A model generated the notes under the pieces. That model saw nothing but the letters and a program-made list of their open reading frames with translations. It did no database searches and was not told the origin of the DNA. Positions 26,527-32,704 of a stretch of 37,878 nt of DNA are shown here, piece by piece; the stretch's first letter is position 1; each line of letters begins with the position of its first letter. The DNA is taken from NCBI GenBank assembly GCA_937876095.1, contig CALFIE010000089.1, forward strand, positions 1 through 37,878, in the 5' to 3' direction. A program made the translations under genes and the position numbers. Origin of the DNA: an uncultured Flavobacteriales bacterium. GTDB taxonomy: Bacteria > Bacteroidota > Bacteroidia > Flavobacteriales > Weeksellaceae.

Positions 26527-26557
26527 CAAATATAATGAAAATATAATGAAATTCAAA
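26527..26557 (-). promoter_or_regulatory. consensus promoter of rimP-nusA-infB
   Basis: On the minus strand TTTG (26557-26554), exactly 19 bp, then TATATTTG (26534-26527), a full match to TTTG-N19-TAnnTTTG. Transcription should begin near 26521. The 313-bp gene-free gap 26341-26653 holds this promoter, the leader ORF and hairpin towards rimP, and the ugd promoter on the other strand. Confidence 0.75.
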
Positions 26558-26623
26558 ATATCAGTGCAATTTGGCTTAATGCTACTCGTAAAAATGGAAT
26601 GACGGTTTAATTCTAAAAAATCG

Positions 26624-26631
26624 TAATTTTG
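26624..26631 (+). promoter_or_regulatory. -7 element of ugd
   Basis: TAATTTTG fits TAnnTTTG and would start transcription about 16-18 nt before the TTG start codon of ugd at 26654. The -33 element is not clear (TTTA at 26606-26609 is too close). Divergent from the rimP promoter. Confidence 0.5.
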
Positions 26632-26653
26632 CAAAAATTATAAAAAAAGTACT

Positions 26654-27964
26654 TTGAATATAACAATTGTAGGAACTGGATATGTTGGTTTGGTTACCGG
26701 AACCACCCTTGCAGAACTCGGGAATTCTGTGTATTGTGTAGATATTGATGCCGAAAAAGTGCAGGCAATGAAATCGGGTAAAGTCCCAATTTACGAGCCT
26801 GGTTTAGAGGAAATGTTTCTGCGAAATATACAAGCCAATCGTCTGTTTTTCACGACCGATCTTAAAGAAGCACTAGATAAATCCGAAGTTATTTATTTGG
26901 CTTTACCAACTCCACCTGGTGAAGATGGTAGTGCCGATTTATCTTATGTATTAAGTGTTGCCAATCAAATTGGTGAGTTGATTACCGAGTATAAAGTAGT
27001 GGTAAATAAATCTACGGTTCCTGTTGGTACTGCAGATAGAGTGCACGAAACGATTTCTGCCAAAACCGATATGAATTTCGATGTGGTTTCTAACCCAGAA
27101 TTTTTACGCGAAGGTTTTGCAGTAGAAGATTCTATGAATCCTGCAAGAGTAGTGATTGGTAGTTCGTCTGACAAAGCTAAAGAAATTATGTCCAAAATTT
27201 ATCAGCCTTTTACCAATACAGGAGTGCCGATTATTTTTATGGATGAGAAATCGTCTGAACTTACCAAATATGCTTCTAACTCATTTTTGGCCGTGAAAAT
27301 TACCTTTATGAACGAAATCGCTAACTATTGCGAAAAAGTAGGTGCAGATGTAGATAAAGTGAGATTAGGAATGGGTTCTGATGATAGAATTGGGCACCGT
27401 TTCTTGTTCCCAGGAATTGGTTATGGCGGAAGTTGTTTCCCGAAAGATGTAAAAGCATTGATAAATTCTGGAAAACAAGAAGGCTTCAATTTCCAAATTT
27501 TGGAAGCTACCGAAAACGTAAACCAAAAACAAAAGGTGATTTTGGTAGATGAAATCAGTAAATTTTTCAATGGAAACCTAATTGGCAAGAAAATTGCAAT
27601 TTGGGGATTAGCATTTAAAGCAAATACAGACGACATCAGAGAAGCATCGTCTCTCGATAATATCAAAATTTTATTAGAAAAAGGTGCTGAAATTGTGGCT
27701 TATGATGCGGTAGCTGAAGATAACGTGAAGAAAATTTTTGGTGATAAAATTGCTTACGCCAAAGATATGTATTCGTGTTTAGAAGGAGCAGATTGCTTAT
27801 TGATTGCCACAGAATGGAGTGAATTTAAAAATCCGAATTTCGAATTGATGGCGTCTAAACTCAAAAACAAAGCCATTTTCGACGGAAGAAATATGTTTGC
27901 CCTAGAAAATGTGGAAAAAACAGGATTTTATTACCAAAGTATTGGTAGGAAAAAAATATTGTGA
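26654..27964 (+). CDS. ugd: UDP-glucose/GDP-mannose dehydrogenase family, probably UDP-glucose 6-dehydrogenase
   Basis: A 436-aa cytosolic NAD-dependent enzyme oxidising UDP-glucose to UDP-glucuronate. Rossmann motif GTGYVG at 7-12; VSNPEFLREG at 145-154; KYASNSFLAVKI around 205-216 with the catalytic Lys and Asn; nucleophile Cys261 in GYGGSCFPKD; C-terminal UDP-binding half present. The start is TTG 26654, giving the canonical MNITIVGTGYVG; no ATG suits. First gene of the surface-polysaccharide cluster. GDP-mannose dehydrogenase is the alternative but fits less well. Confidence 0.93.
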   Translation: MNITIVGTGYVGLVTGTTLAELGNSVYCVDIDAEKVQAMKSGKVPIYEPGLEEMFLRNIQANRLFFTTDLKEALDKSEVIYLALPTPPGEDGSADLSYVLSVANQIGELITEYKVVVNKSTVPVGTADRVHETISAKTDMNFDVVSNPEFLREGFAVEDSMNPARVVIGSSSDKAKEIMSKIYQPFTNTGVPIIFMDEKSSELTKYASNSFLAVKITFMNEIANYCEKVGADVDKVRLGMGSDDRIGHRFLFPGIGYGGSCFPKDVKALINSGKQEGFNFQILEATENVNQKQKVILVDEISKFFNGNLIGKKIAIWGLAFKANTDDIREASSLDNIKILLEKGAEIVAYDAVAEDNVKKIFGDKIAYAKDMYSCLEGADCLLIATEWSEFKNPNFELMASKLKNKAIFDGRNMFALENVEKTGFYYQSIGRKKIL

Positions 27965-27968
27965 AATT

Positions 27969-27997
27969 GTTAAGTGGTTAAAAAGTTAAGAAGTTAG
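27969..27997 (+). repeat. left GTTA array of the four-helix-bundle cassette
   Basis: GTTA occurs at 27969, 27977, 27985 and 27993, exactly every 8 bp (units GTTAAGTG, GTTAAAAA, GTTAAGAA, GTTAG). It starts five bases after the ugd stop codon. It is the inverse of the TAAC array at 28399-28434 on the other side of the same small gene. Confidence 0.85.
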
Positions 27998-28031
27998 TAG
28001 AAGATTTTGTAAAATTAATTTTGATAATTTA

Positions 28032-28394
28032 ATGCAAAAAATAAATTCTCATAAAGAGTTGAAAGTATATCAAGAATCTCTGTTATTGGTAAAAGATATA
28101 TACACAATTACTGCTAACTTTCCAAAAGAAGAAATATATGGTTTAACCTCACAAATGAAACGCAGTGCAATTTCGATACCTTCTAACATAGCCGAAGGTT
28201 CAGGTAGAAAAGGGAACGCCGAACTCATTCGATTTTTGTATATTTCTTTGGGCTCTTTGAGTGAATTAGAAACTCAACTTGATATTGCTACAATGCTTAA
28301 CTTTACCACTAAAAATAATGAAATAGAAAATAGAATTTTCTTTATTAAAAATATGTTATCAAAACTAATATCAAGTCTAAATACTAAAAATTAA
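28032..28394 (+). CDS. four-helix-bundle protein (23S rRNA IVS / Avd-like family)
   Basis: A 120-aa protein with the family pattern: SHKELKVYQESLLLVKDIY at the start, then FPKEEIYGLTSQMKRSAISI, IPSNIAEGSGRKGNAELIRFLYIS and LGSLSELETQLDIA. Relatives are encoded in 23S rRNA intervening sequences and as accessory protein Avd of diversity-generating retroelements, but neither rRNA nor a reverse transcriptase is present here. The molecular role of stand-alone members is unknown. It sits alone between ugd and rfbB, flanked on both sides by inverted 8-bp-period arrays, so it looks like an inserted passenger rather than a polysaccharide gene. Confidence 0.9.
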   Translation: MQKINSHKELKVYQESLLLVKDIYTITANFPKEEIYGLTSQMKRSAISIPSNIAEGSGRKGNAELIRFLYISLGSLSELETQLDIATMLNFTTKNNEIENRIFFIKNMLSKLISSLNTKN

Positions 28395-28398
28395 AATC

Positions 28399-28434
28399 TA
28401 ACTTTATAACCATTTAACTTTCTAACTATTTAAC
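28399..28434 (+). repeat. right TAAC array of the four-helix-bundle cassette
   Basis: TAAC occurs at 28399, 28407, 28415, 28423 and 28431, exactly every 8 bp, with T/A-rich 4-bp spacers. It is the reverse complement of the GTTA array at 27969-27997. It begins four bases after the four-helix-bundle stop codon and ends six bases before the rfbB start. Confidence 0.87.
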
Positions 28435-28439
28435 AATAA

Positions 28440-29531
28440 ATGAAAAACATCATCATAACAGGAGGAGCCGGATTTATAGGTTCGCACGTAGTAAGAGAAT
28501 TTGTTACAAACCACCCAGAATGTAACATCATCAATCTAGATGCACTTACCTATGCAGGAAATTTGGAAAATCTGAAAGATATAGAGCATCTTCCGAATTA
28601 TTTTTTCGAAAAAGCAGATATCACCAATCCTGATGAACTGAGAAAAGTTTTTGAAAAACACCAACCTGATGCAGTAATTCATTTGGCGGCAGAATCTCAC
28701 GTAGACAGAAGTATCACCGATCCTAATGCATTCATCAATACCAATGTAAATGGAACGGCAAATTTGTTGAATTTGTGTAGAGAATTTTGGACACTTAATC
28801 CGGATCATACCCATGGAAATTTCCCTGAAGGAAAACGTGACAACTTATTTTATCACGTTTCTACCGATGAAGTGTATGGCGCACTTGGTGAAACTGGATT
28901 TTTCACCGAAGAAACTTCTTACGACCCGAAATCTCCGTATTCCGCAAGTAAAGCAGCAAGTGATCACTTGGTTCGCTCTTACGGAAATACGTATGGAATG
29001 CCTTACATTGTATCAAACTGTTCAAATAATTACGGGCCAAATCATTTCCCTGAAAAATTGATTCCGCTTTGTATTTTCAATATTTTGAATGAAAAACCAC
29101 TCCCAATTTACGGAGACGGAAAATATACCAGAGATTGGCTTTTTGTGATAGACCACGCCAAAGCAATTCACCAAATATTTTACGAAGCAAAAACTGGCGA
29201 AACCTACAATATTGGTGGTTTCAACGAGTGGAAAAATATCGATTTGGTAAAAGAACTCATCAAACAAATGGATGCAAAAATTGGTAAACCAGCAGGTTAT
29301 TCAGAAAAGCTCATCACCTTTGTGAAAGATAGACCAGGTCACGATTTGCGCTATGCAATAGATGCTACAAAACTCAACCGAGAACTTGGTTGGAAACCAA
29401 GTGTAACCTTCGAAGAAGGTTTAGGGAAAACAATCGATTGGTTTTTGGCAAATGAAGAGTGGTTGGAAAATGTGACCAGTGGAGACTATCAGAAATATTA
29501 TGCTTCGCAATATACCAATGGCGCGAATTAA
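28440..29531 (+). CDS. rfbB: dTDP-glucose 4,6-dehydratase
   Basis: A 363-aa extended SDR converting dTDP-glucose to dTDP-4-keto-6-deoxyglucose. Rossmann GGAGFIGSHV (8-17); the catalytic STDEVYG segment with Thr, Asp and Glu; YSASKAASDH with the Tyr-Lys pair; SNCSNNYGPNHFPEKLIPL and DGKYTRDWLFV substrate segments. Full length. The first gene of the usual rfbBDAC group, but rfbC and rfbD are not adjacent: a GxxExxY gene separates it from rfbA. The CGAATT at 29524-29529, in its last codons, is the first unit of the next repeat array. Confidence 0.97.
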   Translation: MKNIIITGGAGFIGSHVVREFVTNHPECNIINLDALTYAGNLENLKDIEHLPNYFFEKADITNPDELRKVFEKHQPDAVIHLAAESHVDRSITDPNAFINTNVNGTANLLNLCREFWTLNPDHTHGNFPEGKRDNLFYHVSTDEVYGALGETGFFTEETSYDPKSPYSASKAASDHLVRSYGNTYGMPYIVSNCSNNYGPNHFPEKLIPLCIFNILNEKPLPIYGDGKYTRDWLFVIDHAKAIHQIFYEAKTGETYNIGGFNEWKNIDLVKELIKQMDAKIGKPAGYSEKLITFVKDRPGHDLRYAIDATKLNRELGWKPSVTFEEGLGKTIDWFLANEEWLENVTSGDYQKYYASQYTNGAN

Positions 29532-29548
29532 AACGAATTTCACTAATT
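29524..29548 (+). repeat. left CGAATT array of the GxxExxY cassette
   Basis: CGAATT at 29524 and 29534 and the variant CTAATT at 29543 (spacings 10 and 9 bp). The first unit overlaps the rfbB stop codon and the last abuts the GTG start of the GxxExxY gene. Inverse of the AATTCG array at 29938-29971. Confidence 0.78.
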
Positions 29549-29929
29549 GTGGAAGATAAAATTATTTATAAAGAAGAAAGTTACCAAATTATTGGAATCT
29601 GTATGAATATTCATTCCACGATGGGAAATGGTTTTTTAGAAGCAGTTTATGCTGAAATTTTAGAAAAAGAATTTATCAGAAATAAAATACCTTATCAAAG
29701 AGAAGTGAAATTAGATTTATTTTTCAATGGTGAGAAATTAGAAAAAAAATATAAAGCTGATTTTATTTGTTTTGACGACATTATTGTAGAATTGAAAGCG
29801 GTTTCATTTTTAAACGAAAACTTTTCAAGACAAACACTTAATTATCTGAAATCGACTAACAAAAAATTAGGATTGCTCATCAATTTTGGTGAAAAATCTT
29901 TAAAATATAAAAGAATTATCAATTTATAA
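29549..29929 (+). CDS. GxxExxY protein (PDDEXK_3 family)
   Basis: A 126-aa protein from GTG 29549; the frame is open upstream into rfbB, but that overlap is unlikely. The naming motif is GFLEAVY (28-34). A nuclease-like PD-(D/E)xK core is visible as Asp71 (KADF), then Glu81-Leu-Lys83 (VELK). The family is predicted to have a restriction-endonuclease-like fold; I know of no established biochemical function. It sits between rfbB and rfbA, enclosed by inverted AATTCG arrays, and has no obvious tie to sugar metabolism, so it looks like a second passenger gene. Confidence 0.9.
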   Translation: MEDKIIYKEESYQIIGICMNIHSTMGNGFLEAVYAEILEKEFIRNKIPYQREVKLDLFFNGEKLEKKYKADFICFDDIIVELKAVSFLNENFSRQTLNYLKSTNKKLGLLINFGEKSLKYKRIINL

Positions 29930-29937
29930 CCAAACGA

Positions 29938-29971
29938 AATTCGAGTAATTCGTAACAATTCGTGTAATTCG
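29938..29971 (+). repeat. right AATTCG array of the GxxExxY cassette
   Basis: AATTCG occurs at 29938, 29947, 29957 and 29966 (spacings 9, 10 and 9 bp; units such as AATTCGTGT and AATTCGTAAC). It is the reverse complement of the CGAATT array left of the gene. It ends eight bases before the rfbA ATG at 29980, with the last G forming a GTG in frame with rfbA. Confidence 0.85.
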
Positions 29972-29979
29972 TGAAAAAT

Positions 29980-30837
29980 ATGAAGGGCATTATTTTAGCC
30001 GGAGGTTCCGGAACTAGACTTTATCCGCTTACAATTGCAGTCAGTAAACAACTGATGCCGGTTTATGATAAGCCGATGATTTATTATCCGCTTTCTACCT
30101 TGCTTTTGGCGGGAATTAGAGAAATTTTAATTATCACCACTCCGCAAGATCAGGAGAGTTTCCAAAAATTATTAGGAGACGGTTCTTCGATCGGTTGTAG
30201 ATTTGAATATAAAATACAACCTTCACCAGATGGTTTGGCTCAAGCATTTATTTTGGGCGAAGAATTTATTGGTGATGATTCAGTTGCTTTAGTTTTAGGT
30301 GATAATATTTTTTATGGAGCAGGTTTGCCAAAATTATTGGAAAGCAAAACTACGGTAAAAGGAGGTTGCGTTTTCGCGTACCAAGTTACCGATCCAGAAA
30401 GATATGGTGTGGTAGAATTTGATGAAAACTTCAAAGCATTATCTATTGAAGAAAAACCAGTGCATCCAAAATCCAATTACGCAGTTCCGGGTTTGTATTT
30501 TTATGATAATTCGGTGGTAGAAATTGCCAAAAATTTGAAACCTTCACCAAGAGGTGAACTGGAAATTACCGATGTCAACAAAATTTATCTCGAACAAGGC
30601 AATCTAGAAGTAGGATTAATGTCTCGTGGAACAGCTTGGTTAGATACCGGAACTTTCGATTCTTTGCACGAAGCATCAGAATTTGTAAAAGTGTTGGAAA
30701 AAAGACAAGGTTTCAAAATTTCTTGCATCGAAGAAATTGCATACAAAAAAGGATTTATCAACAAAGAAGAGCTCCTAAAATCTGCCGAAAAATACGGTAA
30801 AAGTGGTTACGGCGATTATTTGAAATCTATTTTATAA
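29980..30837 (+). CDS. rfbA: glucose-1-phosphate thymidylyltransferase
   Basis: A 285-aa enzyme making dTDP-glucose from glucose-1-phosphate and dTTP, the substrate for RfbB. The N-terminus MKGIILAGGSGTRLYPLT holds the nucleotide-binding signature; QLMPVYDKPMIYYPLSTL, LVLGDNIFYG (metal-binding Asp) and GTAWLDTGTFDSL follow. ATG 29980 is chosen over the in-frame GTG 29971, which is part of the upstream repeat array. Four bases separate its stop from the next gene. Confidence 0.97.
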   Translation: MKGIILAGGSGTRLYPLTIAVSKQLMPVYDKPMIYYPLSTLLLAGIREILIITTPQDQESFQKLLGDGSSIGCRFEYKIQPSPDGLAQAFILGEEFIGDDSVALVLGDNIFYGAGLPKLLESKTTVKGGCVFAYQVTDPERYGVVEFDENFKALSIEEKPVHPKSNYAVPGLYFYDNSVVEIAKNLKPSPRGELEITDVNKIYLEQGNLEVGLMSRGTAWLDTGTFDSLHEASEFVKVLEKRQGFKISCIEEIAYKKGFINKEELLKSAEKYGKSGYGDYLKSIL

Positions 30838-30841
30838 AAAA

Positions 30842-31825
30842 ATGAACAGAAAACTATTTTCAAAAATAGTATTTGTAACTATGTTGGCTATTGTAGTCAA
30901 CATTTTTGTCTATTTTGCTTTTGGGAATGTGTATTCTTCTATCTTATTTAATAAAGAAGTTTTTCTGGAGCAATATACCAATGGAGTCTATCAATACCGA
31001 TTTCTCAGTATTCAATTATTGCTATGGACTTATGACGTGATTTCTGCATTACCTTTTAAGATTCCTCTAAAAATGTATTTTTGGGATGCAAAAGCAGATC
31101 CTAATTTTTTTCTGGCTTATGCAGCGCTCAATACTATTTTTTTGGTACTTTTTGCAATAGTTATGGTTTTAATTTTAGAATCCAAAAAAATTATTGCCTC
31201 TGAAACAGAAAAAATACTGTTAGTTGCAGTTGCGGTTTTCAGTATTGGTATCACACAATTTGTGATCGTTCCTTATGATTGCAGTAGTTATTTTTTCTTG
31301 TTGCTATTTATTGGTATATTCTTGAGGTATTTAGACAATGGCAGAACTTCACTATTAATATTATTATTAGCTATTTTAGTTGTTTCTACCATTAATCGAG
31401 AAACATCAGCATTATCGATTTCATTTGCTGCAGTTTTGCTATTTCAAAAATTTGGAATTAAAAAAGAAAGTGTTTTACCTGTGTTTTTCATGGGAATTTC
31501 CTTTGTAATAGTCTATATTTTGATGCGGGTTTTGAGACACAGTTTCAGTACCAATGACGGAAGTACATTAGTTTATAATTTCACGCAGATTAGAAATTGG
31601 ATTGGGATACTATTTTGGATCATCTTTTTTTGGTTCAGTATGATTTTAGCAAAAGATGATCGTGCTAAAAAAAGTATTTTGTTATTTCATGTTTTCGCTT
31701 TACCATATATCATCATGTGTTTTTATACAGGAGCTTTGTACGAAATAAGGTTATATATTCCTTTATTTTTATCGTCATTAATTTTGGGAAGATTGAAAAT
31801 TGAAAAGATTAATAATTTAACATAA
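30842..31825 (+). CDS. polytopic inner-membrane protein of the polysaccharide cluster, unknown function
   Basis: A 327-aa protein with about 8-9 hydrophobic segments (near 9-28, 92-112, 124-142, 147-163, 169-184, 211-229, 252-270, 279-295 and 300-316). Polar residues stand out between them: YQYRFL at 50-55, NRET at 185-188, EIRLY at 301-305. Such Arg/Glu patterns occur in GT-C glycosyltransferases and polymerase-like membrane proteins, but I cannot assign a family. It follows rfbA by four bases, so it is part of the same operon. A lipid-linked sugar transferase is a reasonable guess; a Wzy polymerase is less expected beside an ABC exporter. Confidence 0.75.
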   Translation: MNRKLFSKIVFVTMLAIVVNIFVYFAFGNVYSSILFNKEVFLEQYTNGVYQYRFLSIQLLLWTYDVISALPFKIPLKMYFWDAKADPNFFLAYAALNTIFLVLFAIVMVLILESKKIIASETEKILLVAVAVFSIGITQFVIVPYDCSSYFFLLLFIGIFLRYLDNGRTSLLILLLAILVVSTINRETSALSISFAAVLLFQKFGIKKESVLPVFFMGISFVIVYILMRVLRHSFSTNDGSTLVYNFTQIRNWIGILFWIIFFWFSMILAKDDRAKKSILLFHVFALPYIIMCFYTGALYEIRLYIPLFLSSLILGRLKIEKINNLT

Positions 31826-31830
31826 ATTTG
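31800..31830 (+). promoter_or_regulatory. internal promoter upstream of wzm
   Basis: TTG at 31800-31802, 20 bp, then TAAATTTG at 31823-31830, close to consensus. It overlaps the 3' end of the membrane protein gene and would start transcription near 31837, about 9 nt before ATG 31846. It would let the exporter and downstream genes be expressed separately from the sugar-nucleotide genes. Confidence 0.6.
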
Positions 31831-31845
31831 CAAAAAAATTAAATA

Positions 31846-32703
31846 ATGAAAGAACCACAAGAAAAGTGGACAGAAGTTATAGAGTCAAATCATTCTCTCT
31901 TCAAGCTAGATCTTGCCGAAGTTTGGCGTTACAAAGATTTGATTTTTATGTTTGTGAAGAGAGATTTTATTTCCTCTTTCAAGCAAACTATTTTGGGACC
32001 TTTATGGTTTTTCATCAATCCCATTATTTCAACTTTCGTTTTTACTATTGTTTTTGGGAATTTTGCAGGATTACCAACTGATGGAATCCCAAAAGTACTC
32101 TTTTATTTAGCTGGAATTACATTGTGGAATTATTTCCAAAGTACACTACTAAGTACTTCTAATATTTTTCAAGGATTTGCTGGTATTTTTGGGAAAGTCT
32201 ATTTCCCGAGATTGGTAACACCCATTTCTATTGTGATTTCTAGTTTTATGAGACTTGCAATACAATTTGTATTGTTTTTGATAGTTTGGGCTTATTATTT
32301 TAATAAAGGAATGGTACATCCAAATTGGTGGATTTTTGCGACTCCATTTTTACTCATAATTATGGCTTTGTTGGCACTTGGTTTGGGCATGATTTTTTCT
32401 TCGCTCACTACCAAATATAGAGATATTAGTAATTTGATTGGGTTTGGAATTAGCCTTTTTATGTGGGTAACTCCAGTTATTTTGCCTACTTCTTTGGTGA
32501 AACAAAAAATGGGACATTATTCGTACTTGGTAGATTTCAATCCTTTGACTCCAATTTTTGAGTGTTTTAAATACGGATTTATAGGAGTTGGAGAATTTAC
32601 CGTACAATCTTTGGCCTTCAGTTTTATATTTACCCTGATTATTTTGATGATAGGATTGGTGATTTTTAATAAAGTAGAAAAATCCTTTATGGATACCGTA
32701 TAA
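31846..32703 (+). CDS. wzm: polysaccharide ABC transporter permease (Wzm type)
   Basis: A 285-aa ABC-2 type permease. An amphipathic N-terminal helix precedes VWRYKDLIFMFVKRDFISSFKQTILGPLWFFINPI, here cited by its ends VWRYKDL (26-32) and GPLWFFINP, the hallmark of O-antigen/teichoic acid exporters; six membrane helices follow. With the ATP-binding protein starting one base after its stop it forms the exporter that moves an undecaprenyl-linked glycan across the inner membrane. Its presence indicates the ABC-dependent rather than the Wzx/Wzy pathway. Confidence 0.93.
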   Translation: MKEPQEKWTEVIESNHSLFKLDLAEVWRYKDLIFMFVKRDFISSFKQTILGPLWFFINPIISTFVFTIVFGNFAGLPTDGIPKVLFYLAGITLWNYFQSTLLSTSNIFQGFAGIFGKVYFPRLVTPISIVISSFMRLAIQFVLFLIVWAYYFNKGMVHPNWWIFATPFLLIIMALLALGLGMIFSSLTTKYRDISNLIGFGISLFMWVTPVILPTSLVKQKMGHYSYLVDFNPLTPIFECFKYGFIGVGEFTVQSLAFSFIFTLIILMIGLVIFNKVEKSFMDTV

Positions 32704-32704
32704 A

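Noticed and set aside
26443..26634. 63-codon minus-strand ORF upstream of rimP
   Set aside because: Its first two thirds lie upstream of, and across, the consensus promoter 26527-26557, so they would not be transcribed; only the last 20 codons are kept as a possible leader peptide.
28032..28394. 23S rRNA intervening sequence or diversity-generating retroelement
   Set aside because: The four-helix-bundle protein resembles those families, but no rRNA, reverse transcriptase or template/variable repeat is seen nearby.
27969..28434. CRISPR-like array
   Set aside because: The repeated core is only 4 bases at 8-bp period, inverted on the two sides of a gene, with no unique spacers and no cas genes.
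29459..29929. 156-aa version of the GxxExxY protein
   Set aside because: It would overlap rfbB by more than 70 bases; GTG 29549 directly after the left array gives the standard N-terminus.
27965..29979. Insertion sequence or integron
   Set aside because: There is no transposase, no target-site duplication that I can see and no integrase; the flanking arrays are not IS-type terminal repeats.
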